Origin: Runella sp. MFBS21
Lineage (GTDB): Bacteria > Bacteroidota > Bacteroidia > Cytophagales > Spirosomataceae
Direction: 5' to 3'
Assembly (NCBI RefSeq): GCF_029433105.1
Contig: NZ_JARNTW010000014.1
Span: forward strand, 118,480 to 182,479
Length of the DNA stretch: 64,000 nucleotides
The position numbers were made by a program, and so were the translations under genes. Positions within the stretch are counted from its first letter, which is position 1. Each line of letters begins with the position of its first letter. The notes beneath the pieces are model-generated. The model had not been told where the DNA came from and did not search any database. It saw only the letters and a program-made list of their open reading frames with translations. Below, one piece after another: positions 9,242 to 18,327 of the stretch.

Positions 9242-10429
9242 TTATGCCATTACACTGCGTATTGCCATTGCAGTCATGATAAAAACAACTAGCCAGCCCG
9301 CTGCTTGGAGCCAAAAGGGATGTCGATAATTGCCGACCAGTCTTTTTTGACGGACAGCCACAAGCATCACCGCTAGGGCTATGGGGAGAATAAACCCATT
9401 GAGTGTACCGACAAATACCAACACTTGAACAGGTTTTCCAATCCAAACAAATAAAAGGGTGGAAATGCTAATAAAAATGACCGTTAGATAACGATGATTT
9501 TTTTCTAAAATAGGGTGAAATGTACGTAAAAAAGACACAGAAGTATAAGCCGACCCAATCACAGAAGTAATGGCGGCACTCCACATCAATACCCCAAAAA
9601 GACGGTACCCGAGAGGCCCAGCAGCGAGTTGGAATACGGAGGCAGGTGGATTTTCTTTGCTAAGAACCAACCCCGTCGCGACGACTCCTAAAGTGGCCAA
9701 AAATAAAAAATAACGAATGATAGAAGTCACCAATATACCGGTAGTGGCACTTCGGTTGACTTGGGGAAGGGCATTTTTTCCTTTGATACCAGCTTCTAGC
9801 AAACGATGCCCTCCGGCAAAAGTGATATATCCACCCACTGTCCCACCTACGAGGGTGATAGTGGCAATCGGGTCAAATTGTTGAGGCAGAAGTGTCTTTG
9901 TGATAGCTTCTCCTAGGGGAGGATGAGCCGATAATACTACGTAAGCAATCATGACTAGCATCAATAACCCGAGCCATTTGGCAATGCTGTCCATGAGGTA
10001 GCCGGCTTGAGGTAGTAAAAAAATCAATATGGCAAGTGAGGCACTCAATATAGCACCTGTTTTCACATGGAGTCCACTCATGACCTCAATTCCTAACCCT
10101 GCGCCTGCCACGTTGCCGATGTTGAAGGCAAATCCGCCAATTACGATTAGAAACGACAAGAAATACCCAAGTCCAAAAAGCAAGTCATTGGCGATGTCTT
10201 GGGCGCGTTTTTCGGTAATGGCAATGATGCGCCAGATGTTGAGCTGCGCTCCTAAGTCAAGAAGGATAGACAGTAAAATTACAAATCCAAAGTTAGCCGC
10301 GAGTTGTTGGGTAAAAACCGTAGTTTGAGTCAGGAATCCAGGGCCTACGGCAGAAGTGGCCATCAGAAATGCGGCTCCCCAAATAGTATTTTGCTGTGAT
10401 GATGAAGTGAATTTATTAGAAGATGACAT
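9242..10429 (-). CDS. Nramp-superfamily divalent metal transporter-like protein (YcsG-like)
   Basis: 395 residues with about 11 hydrophobic segments in the Nramp (LeuT-fold) arrangement. The first helix reads S-A-V-G-P-G-F-L-T-Q where canonical Nramp has D-P-G-N, and the third helix contains F-A-F-N-I-G-N-V-A-G. The Asp/Asn metal ligands of helix 1 are thus replaced, as in Bacillus YcsG-type proteins, so transition-metal transport cannot be assumed; transport of a larger ion or of an organic substrate is possible. First gene of the three-gene reverse operon. Superfamily is secure, substrate is open. Confidence 0.88.
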   Translation of the reverse strand: MSSSNKFTSSSQQNTIWGAAFLMATSAVGPGFLTQTTVFTQQLAANFGFVILLSILLDLGAQLNIWRIIAITEKRAQDIANDLLFGLGYFLSFLIVIGGFAFNIGNVAGAGLGIEVMSGLHVKTGAILSASLAILIFLLPQAGYLMDSIAKWLGLLMLVMIAYVVLSAHPPLGEAITKTLLPQQFDPIATITLVGGTVGGYITFAGGHRLLEAGIKGKNALPQVNRSATTGILVTSIIRYFLFLATLGVVATGLVLSKENPPASVFQLAAGPLGYRLFGVLMWSAAITSVIGSAYTSVSFLRTFHPILEKNHRYLTVIFISISTLLFVWIGKPVQVLVFVGTLNGFILPIALAVMLVAVRQKRLVGNYRHPFWLQAAGWLVVFIMTAMAIRSVMA

Positions 10430-10567
10430 TGAGGCTGGTTTAGGTGTATCAGAATCTCCTCTAAAACTAGCAGAAAAAAGGATTCACCCCACCAGATTTA
10501 AGCATCAAAATTGAGAAAGTAGTTGGTTGGGGTATCGAAAAAGAAACAGAGAGCTGAATAGTCTTAC

Positions 10568-10606
10568 CTCTTCCCCCCACCTCAGGGAATGGGTGGGAGG
10601 AAGAGA
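10568..10606. terminator. G/C-rich imperfect hairpin after the acyl-CoA ligase gene
   Basis: CTCTTCC with CCCACC pairs, with a small bulge, to GGTGGG with GGAAGAG around a loop TCAGGGAAT. It lies just downstream of the reverse-strand ligase gene. A T-run follows on the forward strand only, so terminator activity is uncertain. Confidence 0.4.
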
Positions 10607-10618
10607 GGCGTTTCTTTT

Positions 10619-12298
10619 TTACCCCAAAATCATTTCTTTCATTTCGGCTCGAATGCGTTTTTTATCAATCTTTCCGACTGAAGTTTTGGGAATCTCTGTT
10701 ACAAGCTTGATGTGGTCAGGCACATACCATTTGTTGATTTCGCCTGCCTCTACTTTGGCTTGCAAATTTGCTTTGATAGTCTCAGGCGTTACTTTGTCAG
10801 CATATTCTGGTTTGATAACGACGATGGCGTGTGGACGCTCGCCCCATTTTGCATCCGCAAAACCAATCACCGCCGACTCTGCTACCCCTTCTATTTGTGA
10901 TAAAAGGTTTTCAATATCAAGTGACGATACCCACTCACCACCCGTTTTGATGACGTCTTTTACGCGGTCCGAAATCGTTACGTAATAGTCTGGGCCAATA
11001 GAGGCAACATCTCCGGTATGGAGCCATCCTTGGCTCCAAAGGGTCTCGGAGGCTACTACGTCTTTGAAATACCCTTGGGTCATCCACGGGCCACGAGCCA
11101 CCAACTCGCCCACGGCTTCGCCGTCATGGGGCAGGAAGTTGCCTTCATCGTCCATGATTCTTAACTCTACAAATGGAGCCACTTTCCCCGCTTTGGTTCT
11201 GAAAGGCAATTGCTCTTCAATGCTCAATTGAAGCTGTTCATCATTAAGGTGCACCACCGACATGATAGGCGCTGTTTCGGACATACCATAGCCTTGGGTG
11301 ATATTGATGCCTAATTCTAAAGCAGCTTTGGCAAGCCCTTTGGTGAGTGCTGAGCCACCGATGAGTACTTTCCATTGACTCAAATCCACTTGCTTGGCCA
11401 CAGGGCTATTGACTAGCATGGTCAAAATCGTGGGTACACAGTGCGAGAAAGTTACTTTTTCTTTAAGTAAAAGTTTCAGCAACATTTCGGGCTCGTATCT
11501 TCCCGGAAATACTTGCTTGAAATTGAGCATCGTAGCCAATAGCGGAAATCCCCAACCATGTACGTGAAACAAAGGCGTAATCGGCATATATACATCACGG
11601 TTATCAAGCGGCAAAGCTCGATACCCTGGAAAATACGACATCAGGCAGAAGGTGTGCATCACCAACTGACGGTGCGAAAAATACACTCCTTTTGGATTGC
11701 CCGTTGTACCCGTCGTATAGAAAGTAGTGGCTAGGCTATTTTCGTCAAAATCAGGAAAATCATATTGATCTGATGCTTTGGAGAGCAAGTTTTCGTATTC
11801 ACCAATCGTCTTAAAAGAAGTGGGAGTAAGTGAAGCCTCTGGGTTTTGGTATACTTTATCACTCACCACAATAAACTTCTCGACAGTGGTCAGTTGGTCT
11901 TTTACTGCTTCCACAATCGGGAAAAAATCTTCATGTACTATCACGAATCTATCTTCGGCATGATTCATTGTATAAAGAATCTGAGCCGGAGAGAGACGTA
12001 CATTGATGGTATGAAGTACTGCTCCAATGCAAGGAATCGCAAAAAAACACTCCAAATAACGATGACTGTCCCAGTCCATTACGGCTACGGTATCGCCAGC
12101 CTTTACACCTGCTTCGGTAAGTACATTGGCAAGCTGACGCACACGTTTATCGAAGGCAAGGTAATCCATGCGATACAAATCACGATAAACAATCTCTCTC
12201 TGTGGATTGTACCTAGTTACTTGCTCAAAGAGCATTTTTATAATCAATGGCGGGTCATAGGCCGAGGGCGTACGGGGAACAATTCTGGTCTGAATCAT
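10619..12298 (-). CDS. AMP-forming fatty acyl-CoA ligase
   Basis: 559-residue member of the ANL superfamily, activating a medium- or long-chain fatty acid to acyl-AMP and then acyl-CoA. Motifs: T-T-G-T-T-G-N-P-K-G near 195-204 (ATP/AMP loop), Q-G-Y-G-M-S-E near 340-346, W-L-H-T-G-D near 435-440, and the C-terminal lysine in S-V-G-K-I-D-K-K near 543. The overall length and the N-terminal P-L-I-I-K-M-L-F-E segment are like AlkK-type ligases. It stands alone between divergent and convergent neighbours, so no pathway partner is visible here. Confidence 0.93.
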   Translation of the reverse strand: MIQTRIVPRTPSAYDPPLIIKMLFEQVTRYNPQREIVYRDLYRMDYLAFDKRVRQLANVLTEAGVKAGDTVAVMDWDSHRYLECFFAIPCIGAVLHTINVRLSPAQILYTMNHAEDRFVIVHEDFFPIVEAVKDQLTTVEKFIVVSDKVYQNPEASLTPTSFKTIGEYENLLSKASDQYDFPDFDENSLATTFYTTGTTGNPKGVYFSHRQLVMHTFCLMSYFPGYRALPLDNRDVYMPITPLFHVHGWGFPLLATMLNFKQVFPGRYEPEMLLKLLLKEKVTFSHCVPTILTMLVNSPVAKQVDLSQWKVLIGGSALTKGLAKAALELGINITQGYGMSETAPIMSVVHLNDEQLQLSIEEQLPFRTKAGKVAPFVELRIMDDEGNFLPHDGEAVGELVARGPWMTQGYFKDVVASETLWSQGWLHTGDVASIGPDYYVTISDRVKDVIKTGGEWVSSLDIENLLSQIEGVAESAVIGFADAKWGERPHAIVVIKPEYADKVTPETIKANLQAKVEAGEINKWYVPDHIKLVTEIPKTSVGKIDKKRIRAEMKEMILG

Positions 12299-12383
12299 GG
12301 ATTGGTTAAAGATTTGTTGTTTGGGTAAAGTTATGTTTTTTCTTTGAATAGAAACAAAAAAAGCACACTAATTAGCTATATGC

Positions 12384-12425
12384 ATTAGGCGGTAGGCGAT
12401 AGGCTTTTTTAGTAAAAAGCTTTAC
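12384..12425. repeat. Second copy of a TAGGC / TAAAAAGCTT repeat element
   Basis: Contains TTAGGC-GGTAGGC-GATAGGC, a T6 run and then TAAAAAGCTT, the same order of motifs as in the gap before aspS (about 2825-2905). Probably a fragment of a dispersed repeat. Confidence 0.45.
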
Positions 12426-12564
12426 TTGCTTATTGATAAGACTAATTTTAGTGGCTACCAACATTGTTCATAATCCCTTCATTTTGATTAGATTTGAACT
12501 TTTGTGGGAAAATCTCCTTTATCTTCTTAAAACCAAACAAACCTATCTATTTAACATACACCTT

Positions 12565-13017
12565 ATGATGGCTATTATTGAAAAAATTGGCAATGTACGT
12601 CGTTTTCTATTGAATCAAATTAGTGATTTGTCGCCCGAACAACTCAATGAAATTCCGAAAGGATTCAACAACAATGTAATCTGGAATTTGGCGCATCTTG
12701 TGGTGGCGCAGCAGTCGCTTTGTTATTTACGGGCTGGCCAACCTGTAGTCATTGACGAAAGATATATGCCTCTTTATAAGCCTGGTACTAAACCTGAAGG
12801 ATTGGTAGATGCCTATGAAATTGAAAAAATCAAGGACATGATGTTGAGTACCCTTGATACGCTCAAAGTAGATTATGCCAATGGCGTTTTTGACAATTAC
12901 CCAGTTTCATCCATCCGTTATGGTGAAATGGCTAGCATCGACGACGCACTCCAATATGTGCTATTTCATGAAGGAATTCATTTTGGATACATTATGGCGT
13001 TGAAAAAACTCCTCTAA
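12565..13017 (+). CDS. DinB-family (DinB_2-like) protein
   Basis: 150 residues of four-helix DinB fold. I use the ATG at 12565 (another follows at 12568); the open frame extends 44 codons upstream but that part is poor in charge pattern and has no family counterpart. The metal-binding histidines expected in the fold are seen in N-L-A-H-L-V (near residue 44) and in H-E-G-I-H-F-G-Y near the C-terminus. Members include thiol-dependent S-transferases and many proteins without known substrate. Its stop overlaps by 4 bases the end of the convergent SDR gene. Confidence 0.85.
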   Translation: MMAIIEKIGNVRRFLLNQISDLSPEQLNEIPKGFNNNVIWNLAHLVVAQQSLCYLRAGQPVVIDERYMPLYKPGTKPEGLVDAYEIEKIKDMMLSTLDTLKVDYANGVFDNYPVSSIRYGEMASIDDALQYVLFHEGIHFGYIMALKKLL

Positions 13018-13748
13018 CTATTCTTCAATATTTTATCGGCTACTGAGGGCGCGATTCTTTGTAAGAATCGCAGCAGTTTCGTTTTGCCTATATTGATTTC
13101 GAACTGGTCTTTTTGGAAGCTTTTCATAAACTCCTCCACTAGTTGCTGTGGACTTATTTTTCCTTTACCTCTTCCTGCGGTCATGGGCGTTTCGACCAAG
13201 GCCGGAATGATTTCAAAAACCTTGACCGAGGTTTCTTCGAGTTGATACCGAAGTGCTTTGGTACCGATATGAATTGCGGCTTTGGTCGCACAATAAATCG
13301 GCGCCGATTTTTTTGGTGCAAAGGCCAAGCCCGAAGAAACATTGACAATCGCCGCCCTAGGCTGCTTAAGTAACAATGGTAAAAGCCCCTCAATCAACTG
13401 AAATACACTCGTAAAATTGGTATGGATTTCAGAAGCAATTTTGTCATATCCTACCTTCTCAGAAATAAAGGAATAATTATACTGAACGGCAGCGTTATTG
13501 ATAATCAGATTGAGCGACGGATATTGCTTACTACACTGAATGATAAGTTGTTGAACAGAACGCTCCGATGCCAAATTACATACAATAGTATCGATTTTGG
13601 GAAAACGTTGTTTGGTTGCTTGCAGTTGGGCTTGGTTACGAGCCGCTACAATGATGACATTGTTTAATTCATAAAAACGAGTAAGAAGCTCAAGACCGAT
13701 ACCCGAAGTACCACCTGTGAGTAAGATTGTGTTGCCGTGGGTTTGCAT
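13014..13748 (-). CDS. Short-chain dehydrogenase/reductase (DltE-like)
   Basis: 244-residue classical SDR. NAD(P) motif T-G-G-T-S-G-I-G at 11-18, N-N-A near 85-87, active-site Ser in N-V-S-S-G, and Y-C-A-T-K (Tyr/Lys pair near 154-158). Of the family members I know it is most like DltE-type oxidoreductases, whose substrate is undefined. It is transcribed away from the Crp-family gene, with the DinB gene converging on its 3' end. Confidence 0.92.
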   Translation of the reverse strand: MQTHGNTILLTGGTSGIGLELLTRFYELNNVIIVAARNQAQLQATKQRFPKIDTIVCNLASERSVQQLIIQCSKQYPSLNLIINNAAVQYNYSFISEKVGYDKIASEIHTNFTSVFQLIEGLLPLLLKQPRAAIVNVSSGLAFAPKKSAPIYCATKAAIHIGTKALRYQLEETSVKVFEIIPALVETPMTAGRGKGKISPQQLVEEFMKSFQKDQFEINIGKTKLLRFLQRIAPSVADKILKNS

Positions 13749-13831
13749 AAGAGATTGATTTTGGATGAGTTATGATGTCATCACAAAACTATCGACCTGC
13801 TTTGCCAAAAGCATTTACATAGGTAAAGAAA

Positions 13832-14446
13832 TCATCTACCCGATATTTTTTTACGAATGCGGCTCAGTTGGGTGGGGCTGACTCCCAAATAAGAAGCAAT
13901 GTGATATTGAGGAATCATTTGCTCTAATCCAGGATATTGATTTTGGAAAATTTCGTATCGCTTTTCGGCATCGAGCAATACGAGGTCTATCTCTCTTTCT
14001 TCTTTTTGTACAAAATAAGCTTCTGCAAGTTTGCGAGCGATTCGCTCCAAATCACCATGATTGTCGTATAGAGCGGTGAGTTGCCGAAAATCGGTTGTCA
14101 ATATTTCACAATCTGTCAGGGTCTGTAGTACAATAGTAGTGGGCTTGTGGGTAATAAGAGAAGCATAACCTCCTATAAACGAAGGGGTAACAAAAAAATG
14201 TTTGTTGTATTCTATACCCTCACTCGTCCGATAAAAAGCCCGAACCACACCTTTGCGGAGAAAACCAATTTGGGTAGCTATTTGCCCTTCTTGCAGAAAA
14301 AAAGCACCTTTTTTGAGGAATGTTTCTTCAAACAAAGGTTGTACTGCTCTCCACGTATTGTCGGATAGCGGTGAAAAATGGTTAAAAAATTGGTACAAAT
14401 CTTTCAAAGCAGCTAAAAATTGTTGACTTTTTAGAAATATAACCAA
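13832..14446 (-). CDS. Crp/Fnr-family transcriptional regulator
   Basis: About 204 residues: an N-terminal cyclic-nucleotide-binding-like beta roll (about 20-125) and a C-terminal winged helix whose recognition part reads I-A-S-Y-L-G-V-S-P-T-Q-L-S-R. The long frame starts with TTG and overlaps the upstream gene by 16 bases; TTG codons at about 14407 and 14398 would give a start close to the common L-Y-Q-F-F-N-H-F-S-P-L beginning of these proteins, so the exact start is uncertain. No cysteines for an Fe-S cluster are evident. Last gene of the VWA / DUF2279 / Crp operon. Confidence 0.88.
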   Translation of the reverse strand: MVIFLKSQQFLAALKDLYQFFNHFSPLSDNTWRAVQPLFEETFLKKGAFFLQEGQIATQIGFLRKGVVRAFYRTSEGIEYNKHFFVTPSFIGGYASLITHKPTTIVLQTLTDCEILTTDFRQLTALYDNHGDLERIARKLAEAYFVQKEEREIDLVLLDAEKRYEIFQNQYPGLEQMIPQYHIASYLGVSPTQLSRIRKKISGR

Positions 14447-15327
14447 TGACCTTTCCAGCCATGTCTCTGATTAAATTCAAGGGTTGGGGCAGGTACTTTA
14501 AGGGTATTAAGCATAAAAAACAAGGTCTTAAGGGCTTTATGACGCGTCGGAATCCGACGAAAATCCACATCCAACGACAAATAAAACTGCCGATATGGAT
14601 TGTAGCCTAAGGATTGGCTTTTCTCAATTTCGGCTCCTACCATGTCGTGGATGCCATAGCCCAACGATACACTTAGCCATTTGGGTAGTCGGGTATTGGG
14701 CGCAAACGACGATACATTCACTGAAAACCAATACGTTTGGCCATTGTAATCTTTGAGCCACTGCTCACTGAAGTTTCGTCCTAGCAGTTCGGGGCGGACT
14801 TTGGCGAGATTGGTGGGATAAAAAGAAAATTTGGGTTGAATACGCTCTTCTCCCCAAAGGGCATACTGAGCTAAATACATAGAAGGACCTACGATATTGG
14901 CGAGCATATCGCTGGGCGAAAACCCATAAGTAGGATATTGAAAACCATCGAGTATTTCGATAGGGGTCAAAAACAAAAAACCCGACAAGGCACCATACAA
15001 GGCTGCTTGGCGATTGGTAATCCCAGTTTTTTTATAAATCACCGCCGTATGACGACAAATCTGATAGGCCGTAAAAAAATGACCTACCTTATCGATTTGC
15101 AACCACTCGTGAGAGTCGTCGTTGATACTAAACCTTGTGAAAGGTGTTTTGTACCAAGCTTGACTCAAACCATAAATAGAAGCACTATAAGCCAACGACT
15201 CCCCCGCCAATATCCACCGCAAAGCCCGGTAATTGGGACGTGGAAGACTGTCGGATTGTGCTTTAACACTGTTGTTACAAACTAGAAAAAACAGAAGAAA
15301 ACAAAAAAAATAGTGGATATTTCTCAC
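14431..15327 (-). CDS. DUF2279-type periplasmic or outer-membrane protein
   Basis: I start it at the GTG at 15327, two bases after the upstream VWA gene's TGA; translation from there begins V/M-R-N-I-H-Y-F-F and gives a standard signal peptide ending near V-K-A-Q. The longer open frame would overlap the VWA gene by 73 bases. The about 298-residue product has the DUF2279 features: a conserved D-K-V-G-H-F segment, helices with small residues, and a C-terminal beta-rich part (aromatic strands ending in W-L-Y-F). Function unknown; relatives include the YfiM lipoprotein family. Confidence 0.82.
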   Translation of the reverse strand: MRNIHYFFCFLLFFLVCNNSVKAQSDSLPRPNYRALRWILAGESLAYSASIYGLSQAWYKTPFTRFSINDDSHEWLQIDKVGHFFTAYQICRHTAVIYKKTGITNRQAALYGALSGFLFLTPIEILDGFQYPTYGFSPSDMLANIVGPSMYLAQYALWGEERIQPKFSFYPTNLAKVRPELLGRNFSEQWLKDYNGQTYWFSVNVSSFAPNTRLPKWLSVSLGYGIHDMVGAEIEKSQSLGYNPYRQFYLSLDVDFRRIPTRHKALKTLFFMLNTLKVPAPTLEFNQRHGWKGHWLYF

Positions 15328-15329
15328 GG

Positions 15330-17414
15330 TCAATAACTGCCCTGATACTTTCTTATGCCCCATTCCAACGTCGCTAAAAGCAAGAGTAAGAAAAACAACC
15401 ATTTGTTTTGAATCAGCTCGGAGAGGTCTTCGGTACTATCTAAGCGATCAGGGGCTTTGTTTTTTATTAAATAATCCTTCAAACTTTCGATTTGCTCTCC
15501 TCTCACAAACTGTCCTCCCGACTGCTGTGATAATGATCTCAACATGCCGAAATCGGCGGTAAGGTTAAGAGATTCGAGGGCTAAATCTCTCACAATAAAT
15601 TGCCCGGTTACATTTTCGATTTTATTGTTGAGACTGGTGGTAGCTTTGTATTGATACACTCCCTCGGTAAGCCCACTCAATTCAAATCTCGAATTGCCTT
15701 CTGCATTGGTGTAAGTATAGGCTTGTACTTTGTTGCGCTCGTCCGTAATTTCGAGGCGGATACTTTGCCCGTACGTTTTCTCATAAATATCATTATACAC
15801 TTCCGTTTCGAAAGTTACTTTATCGCCTACATTGTATTCGTTGGCAAGTGGGTAAATCCTAAATTTTCGTTTATCGTCTTTGACCGAAATCAATTGGATG
15901 ATTTTTTGAAGTAACTCGTCAACCGCTTCTTGTTTGTCGGTAAGGGCATATTCTTCTAAACGCCATTGCCAAATACCTTCTCCTGCCAACACGGCCGATT
16001 TGCGAGCACCACCTGTGTTAATCACCAAAAGAGGTTTGTTGGTTTTGAGATTTCCTACATTTTGGTATAGTACCACCTCACTCCCTGGCATAAGACGATA
16101 TTCGCCAAAAGGTACGGTAAGGGGTGGCATTTTTTCTAAAATAGTTAATTTTTCAGGGTCCAAATTCAACAATCGGAAATTGGGGTTAAACCTTCCCGAA
16201 ACTTTGTCGATTTGACCTGGATTTGCACTGATACTTAAAGCCGAATTGAGCTGACTTGTTTTGGTAGTATTGGATTGAGTTCCTAAAATAAAAAATACGG
16301 GAGTATTGTCGCGCTGAAGATAGCGCTGTAAAATATCACCACCTACATTAAACAAATCGGGGAGTTGGTGGAGAACGATTAGATCGTATTTTTTTTCAGG
16401 ATAGGTTTCCGAAGAAGGATTCAACCCAAATATTTTCACATCTACCTCATAATTAAGGTTTTTCTCCAAAATCGTACGAATCGCCTTAATGTCAGGATGA
16501 GTAGCAAGGGCCAATAAAAGTACTTTCTCTTTGCCGTCGATGATATCGATATACACATCGCGGCGATTGTTGCGCGGGGTGAATTCGCCTTTAAGGGTCT
16601 CAATCTCAATCACATAGTGTTGAACGCCTTTTTGGGTAGAAGTAGTTTGGAAGGTGATTTGTTTAAAATCTTCTTTTTGTCCAAAAGTCACGCGTTGACT
16701 TGAAATAGTATTGCCGTTTTGACGTAAAGATATGGTAGCTGTTTGTCCTTGAAAACCACTAGCTACTATATCAGCCTGAATCGGGAATTGGTTGCCTAGG
16801 TAGGCGATTTTATTAACGGCAATAGCCTTGATACTCAAGTCACGTTTGGGAAGGGTATCACCCACGCCCACGCTGTGAATTCGAAACGGGTATTGTCCAT
16901 AAGTGGGCGAAAGACCTTGGTTGCTAATACCATCGGTGAGCAAAATCACGTCGGTAAGGTTACGCCCTTCGTAGTTGCTTTTTGCCCCACTAAGTAAGCC
17001 CGACAGATTGGTAGTGGGACGGTCAAAACGGAGTTTGGTAATGTCTTCTTGGTAATTTTCGCTATTGAGCGTTTGGACAGCCACCTCTATTCCCTCGTCG
17101 GTTAGGGTTTCGCGAAGTTTGTCTAAAGCCTCTAAAAACGTAGGAGCATAATTTTTGACAGACTCAGAATTATCAATCGCCAATACGACCTTGGGGCTAT
17201 CAGTAAGGGTTTGAATGCTTCGCAAGAGAGGATTGAGCAGCAAAAAAGCGATGATACTTACCAATGCCCCCCGCAAAATGGCCAACAGGATGTTGAGGTT
17301 TTTGCTCCAAATGGGTTTGGGTTGGTAAAGGAAATATGCATAAGCCGCTCCCAACAACAGGCAAAGCCCTACGTACCAAGGTGAAGTCTGAAAGATAATT
17401 TCGTTTAAGAGCAT
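15330..17414 (-). CDS. Membrane-anchored von Willebrand factor A domain protein
   Basis: 694 residues. Two N-terminal membrane helices (about 12-30 and 42-62), a VWA domain starting at A-I-D-N-S-E-S (about 78-84; MIDAS D-x-S-x-S intact) with L-L-T-D-G-I-S-N near 155, then a long extracytoplasmic region with beta-sandwich segments, and a final membrane helix just before the C-terminus (W-L-F-F-L-L-L-L-L-A). In Bacteroidota such proteins occur alone or near BatA/MoxR sets; no MoxR ATPase is present here. The reading frame flows into DUF2279 with a 2-base gap, so the two are translated in succession. Confidence 0.9.
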   Translation of the reverse strand: MLLNEIIFQTSPWYVGLCLLLGAAYAYFLYQPKPIWSKNLNILLAILRGALVSIIAFLLLNPLLRSIQTLTDSPKVVLAIDNSESVKNYAPTFLEALDKLRETLTDEGIEVAVQTLNSENYQEDITKLRFDRPTTNLSGLLSGAKSNYEGRNLTDVILLTDGISNQGLSPTYGQYPFRIHSVGVGDTLPKRDLSIKAIAVNKIAYLGNQFPIQADIVASGFQGQTATISLRQNGNTISSQRVTFGQKEDFKQITFQTTSTQKGVQHYVIEIETLKGEFTPRNNRRDVYIDIIDGKEKVLLLALATHPDIKAIRTILEKNLNYEVDVKIFGLNPSSETYPEKKYDLIVLHQLPDLFNVGGDILQRYLQRDNTPVFFILGTQSNTTKTSQLNSALSISANPGQIDKVSGRFNPNFRLLNLDPEKLTILEKMPPLTVPFGEYRLMPGSEVVLYQNVGNLKTNKPLLVINTGGARKSAVLAGEGIWQWRLEEYALTDKQEAVDELLQKIIQLISVKDDKRKFRIYPLANEYNVGDKVTFETEVYNDIYEKTYGQSIRLEITDERNKVQAYTYTNAEGNSRFELSGLTEGVYQYKATTSLNNKIENVTGQFIVRDLALESLNLTADFGMLRSLSQQSGGQFVRGEQIESLKDYLIKNKAPDRLDSTEDLSELIQNKWLFFLLLLLATLEWGIRKYQGSY

Positions 17415-17431
17415 TTTCTATAATGGCATTA

Positions 17432-17476
17432 GACATTGGACAAACTGAGCAAATACCGCTTCGGCTGTCCAATGTC
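17432..17476. repeat. Inverted repeat between fabG and the VWA gene
   Basis: Perfect 11-bp arms GACATTGGACA (17432-17442) and TGTCCAATGTC (17466-17476) around a 23-base loop. It lies after the reverse-strand fabG and before the VWA gene and could slow or end fabG transcription; there is no T-run. Confidence 0.5.
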
Positions 17477-17497
17477 CAGCGTTAAGGGTCAATAAGT

Positions 17498-18244
17498 TTA
17501 CATTACCATTCCACCATCCACTTGCAGTACTTGTCCTGTAATATATTTAGACAAATCTGATGCCAAAAATACGGCACTATTGGCGACTTCTTCTGGCTGA
17601 CCGCCGCGTTTGAGCGGAATACTTTGTTTCCACTCTTCCACAGCTTTATCGTTGAGTTCACCCGTCATTTCGGTTTCGATAAAGCCAGGAGCTATGGCAT
17701 TGGAACGAATATTGCGCGAGCCTAGTTCTTTGGCAACTGATTTTGTAAATCCGATGATACCCGCTTTGGAGGCTGCGTAGTTGGCTTGTCCGGCATTTCC
17801 GGTAAGTCCTACTACTGATGTTATATTGATGATTGACCCACTTTTGGCTTTCATCATCACCCTCGTTACGGCTTTTGTTAAATTAAAGATTGATTTTAGA
17901 TTAACGCGAATTACCTCATCCCATTGTTCTTCGGTCATTCTCATTAATAGGCCATCGCGTGTAATGCCCGCATTGTTGACCACTACATCTACTGTGCCAA
18001 AGTCGGCCACCACTTGGGCGATGAGCTCTTCGGCTGCTTTAAAATCAGAGGCATCAGAGCGATATCCTTTTACCTTGGTGCCAAATTGTTGTAGCTCTTC
18101 TTCAAGGGCCAAGCCTTTTTCTACACTTGATAAATAAGTAAAAGCTACTTGTGCGCCTTCTTGGGCAAATCGAGTAGCAATAGCTTTGCCGATACCCCGA
18201 GAGGCACCTGTAACGATAGCTACTTTGTTTTGTAATAGAGACAT
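17498..18244 (-). CDS. fabG: 3-oxoacyl-[ACP] reductase FabG
   Basis: 248-residue NADPH-dependent SDR reducing 3-ketoacyl-ACP in fatty-acid elongation. T-G-A-S-R-G-I-G at 12-19, N-N-A-G near 89-92, S in I-N-I-T-S-V near 140, Y-A-A-S-K near 154-158, and the terminal L-Q-V-D-G-G-M-V-M typical of FabG. No other fab gene is adjacent; the gene stands alone between the VWA gene and gmhA, which is common in Bacteroidota. Confidence 0.94.
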   Translation of the reverse strand: MSLLQNKVAIVTGASRGIGKAIATRFAQEGAQVAFTYLSSVEKGLALEEELQQFGTKVKGYRSDASDFKAAEELIAQVVADFGTVDVVVNNAGITRDGLLMRMTEEQWDEVIRVNLKSIFNLTKAVTRVMMKAKSGSIINITSVVGLTGNAGQANYAASKAGIIGFTKSVAKELGSRNIRSNAIAPGFIETEMTGELNDKAVEEWKQSIPLKRGGQPEEVANSAVFLASDLSKYITGQVLQVDGGMVM

Positions 18245-18327
18245 TTATTTATTTTTACGGGTTGTGATATTTAACTTAGGGAGCACTATATATATAGTTT
18301 ACGCTTTTTATCATAAATCTCGCCCCT

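Noticed and set aside
14431..15402. Longest frame for the DUF2279 gene
   Set aside because: It overlaps the VWA gene by 73 bases; GTG at 15327 gives a standard signal peptide and a 2-base gap.
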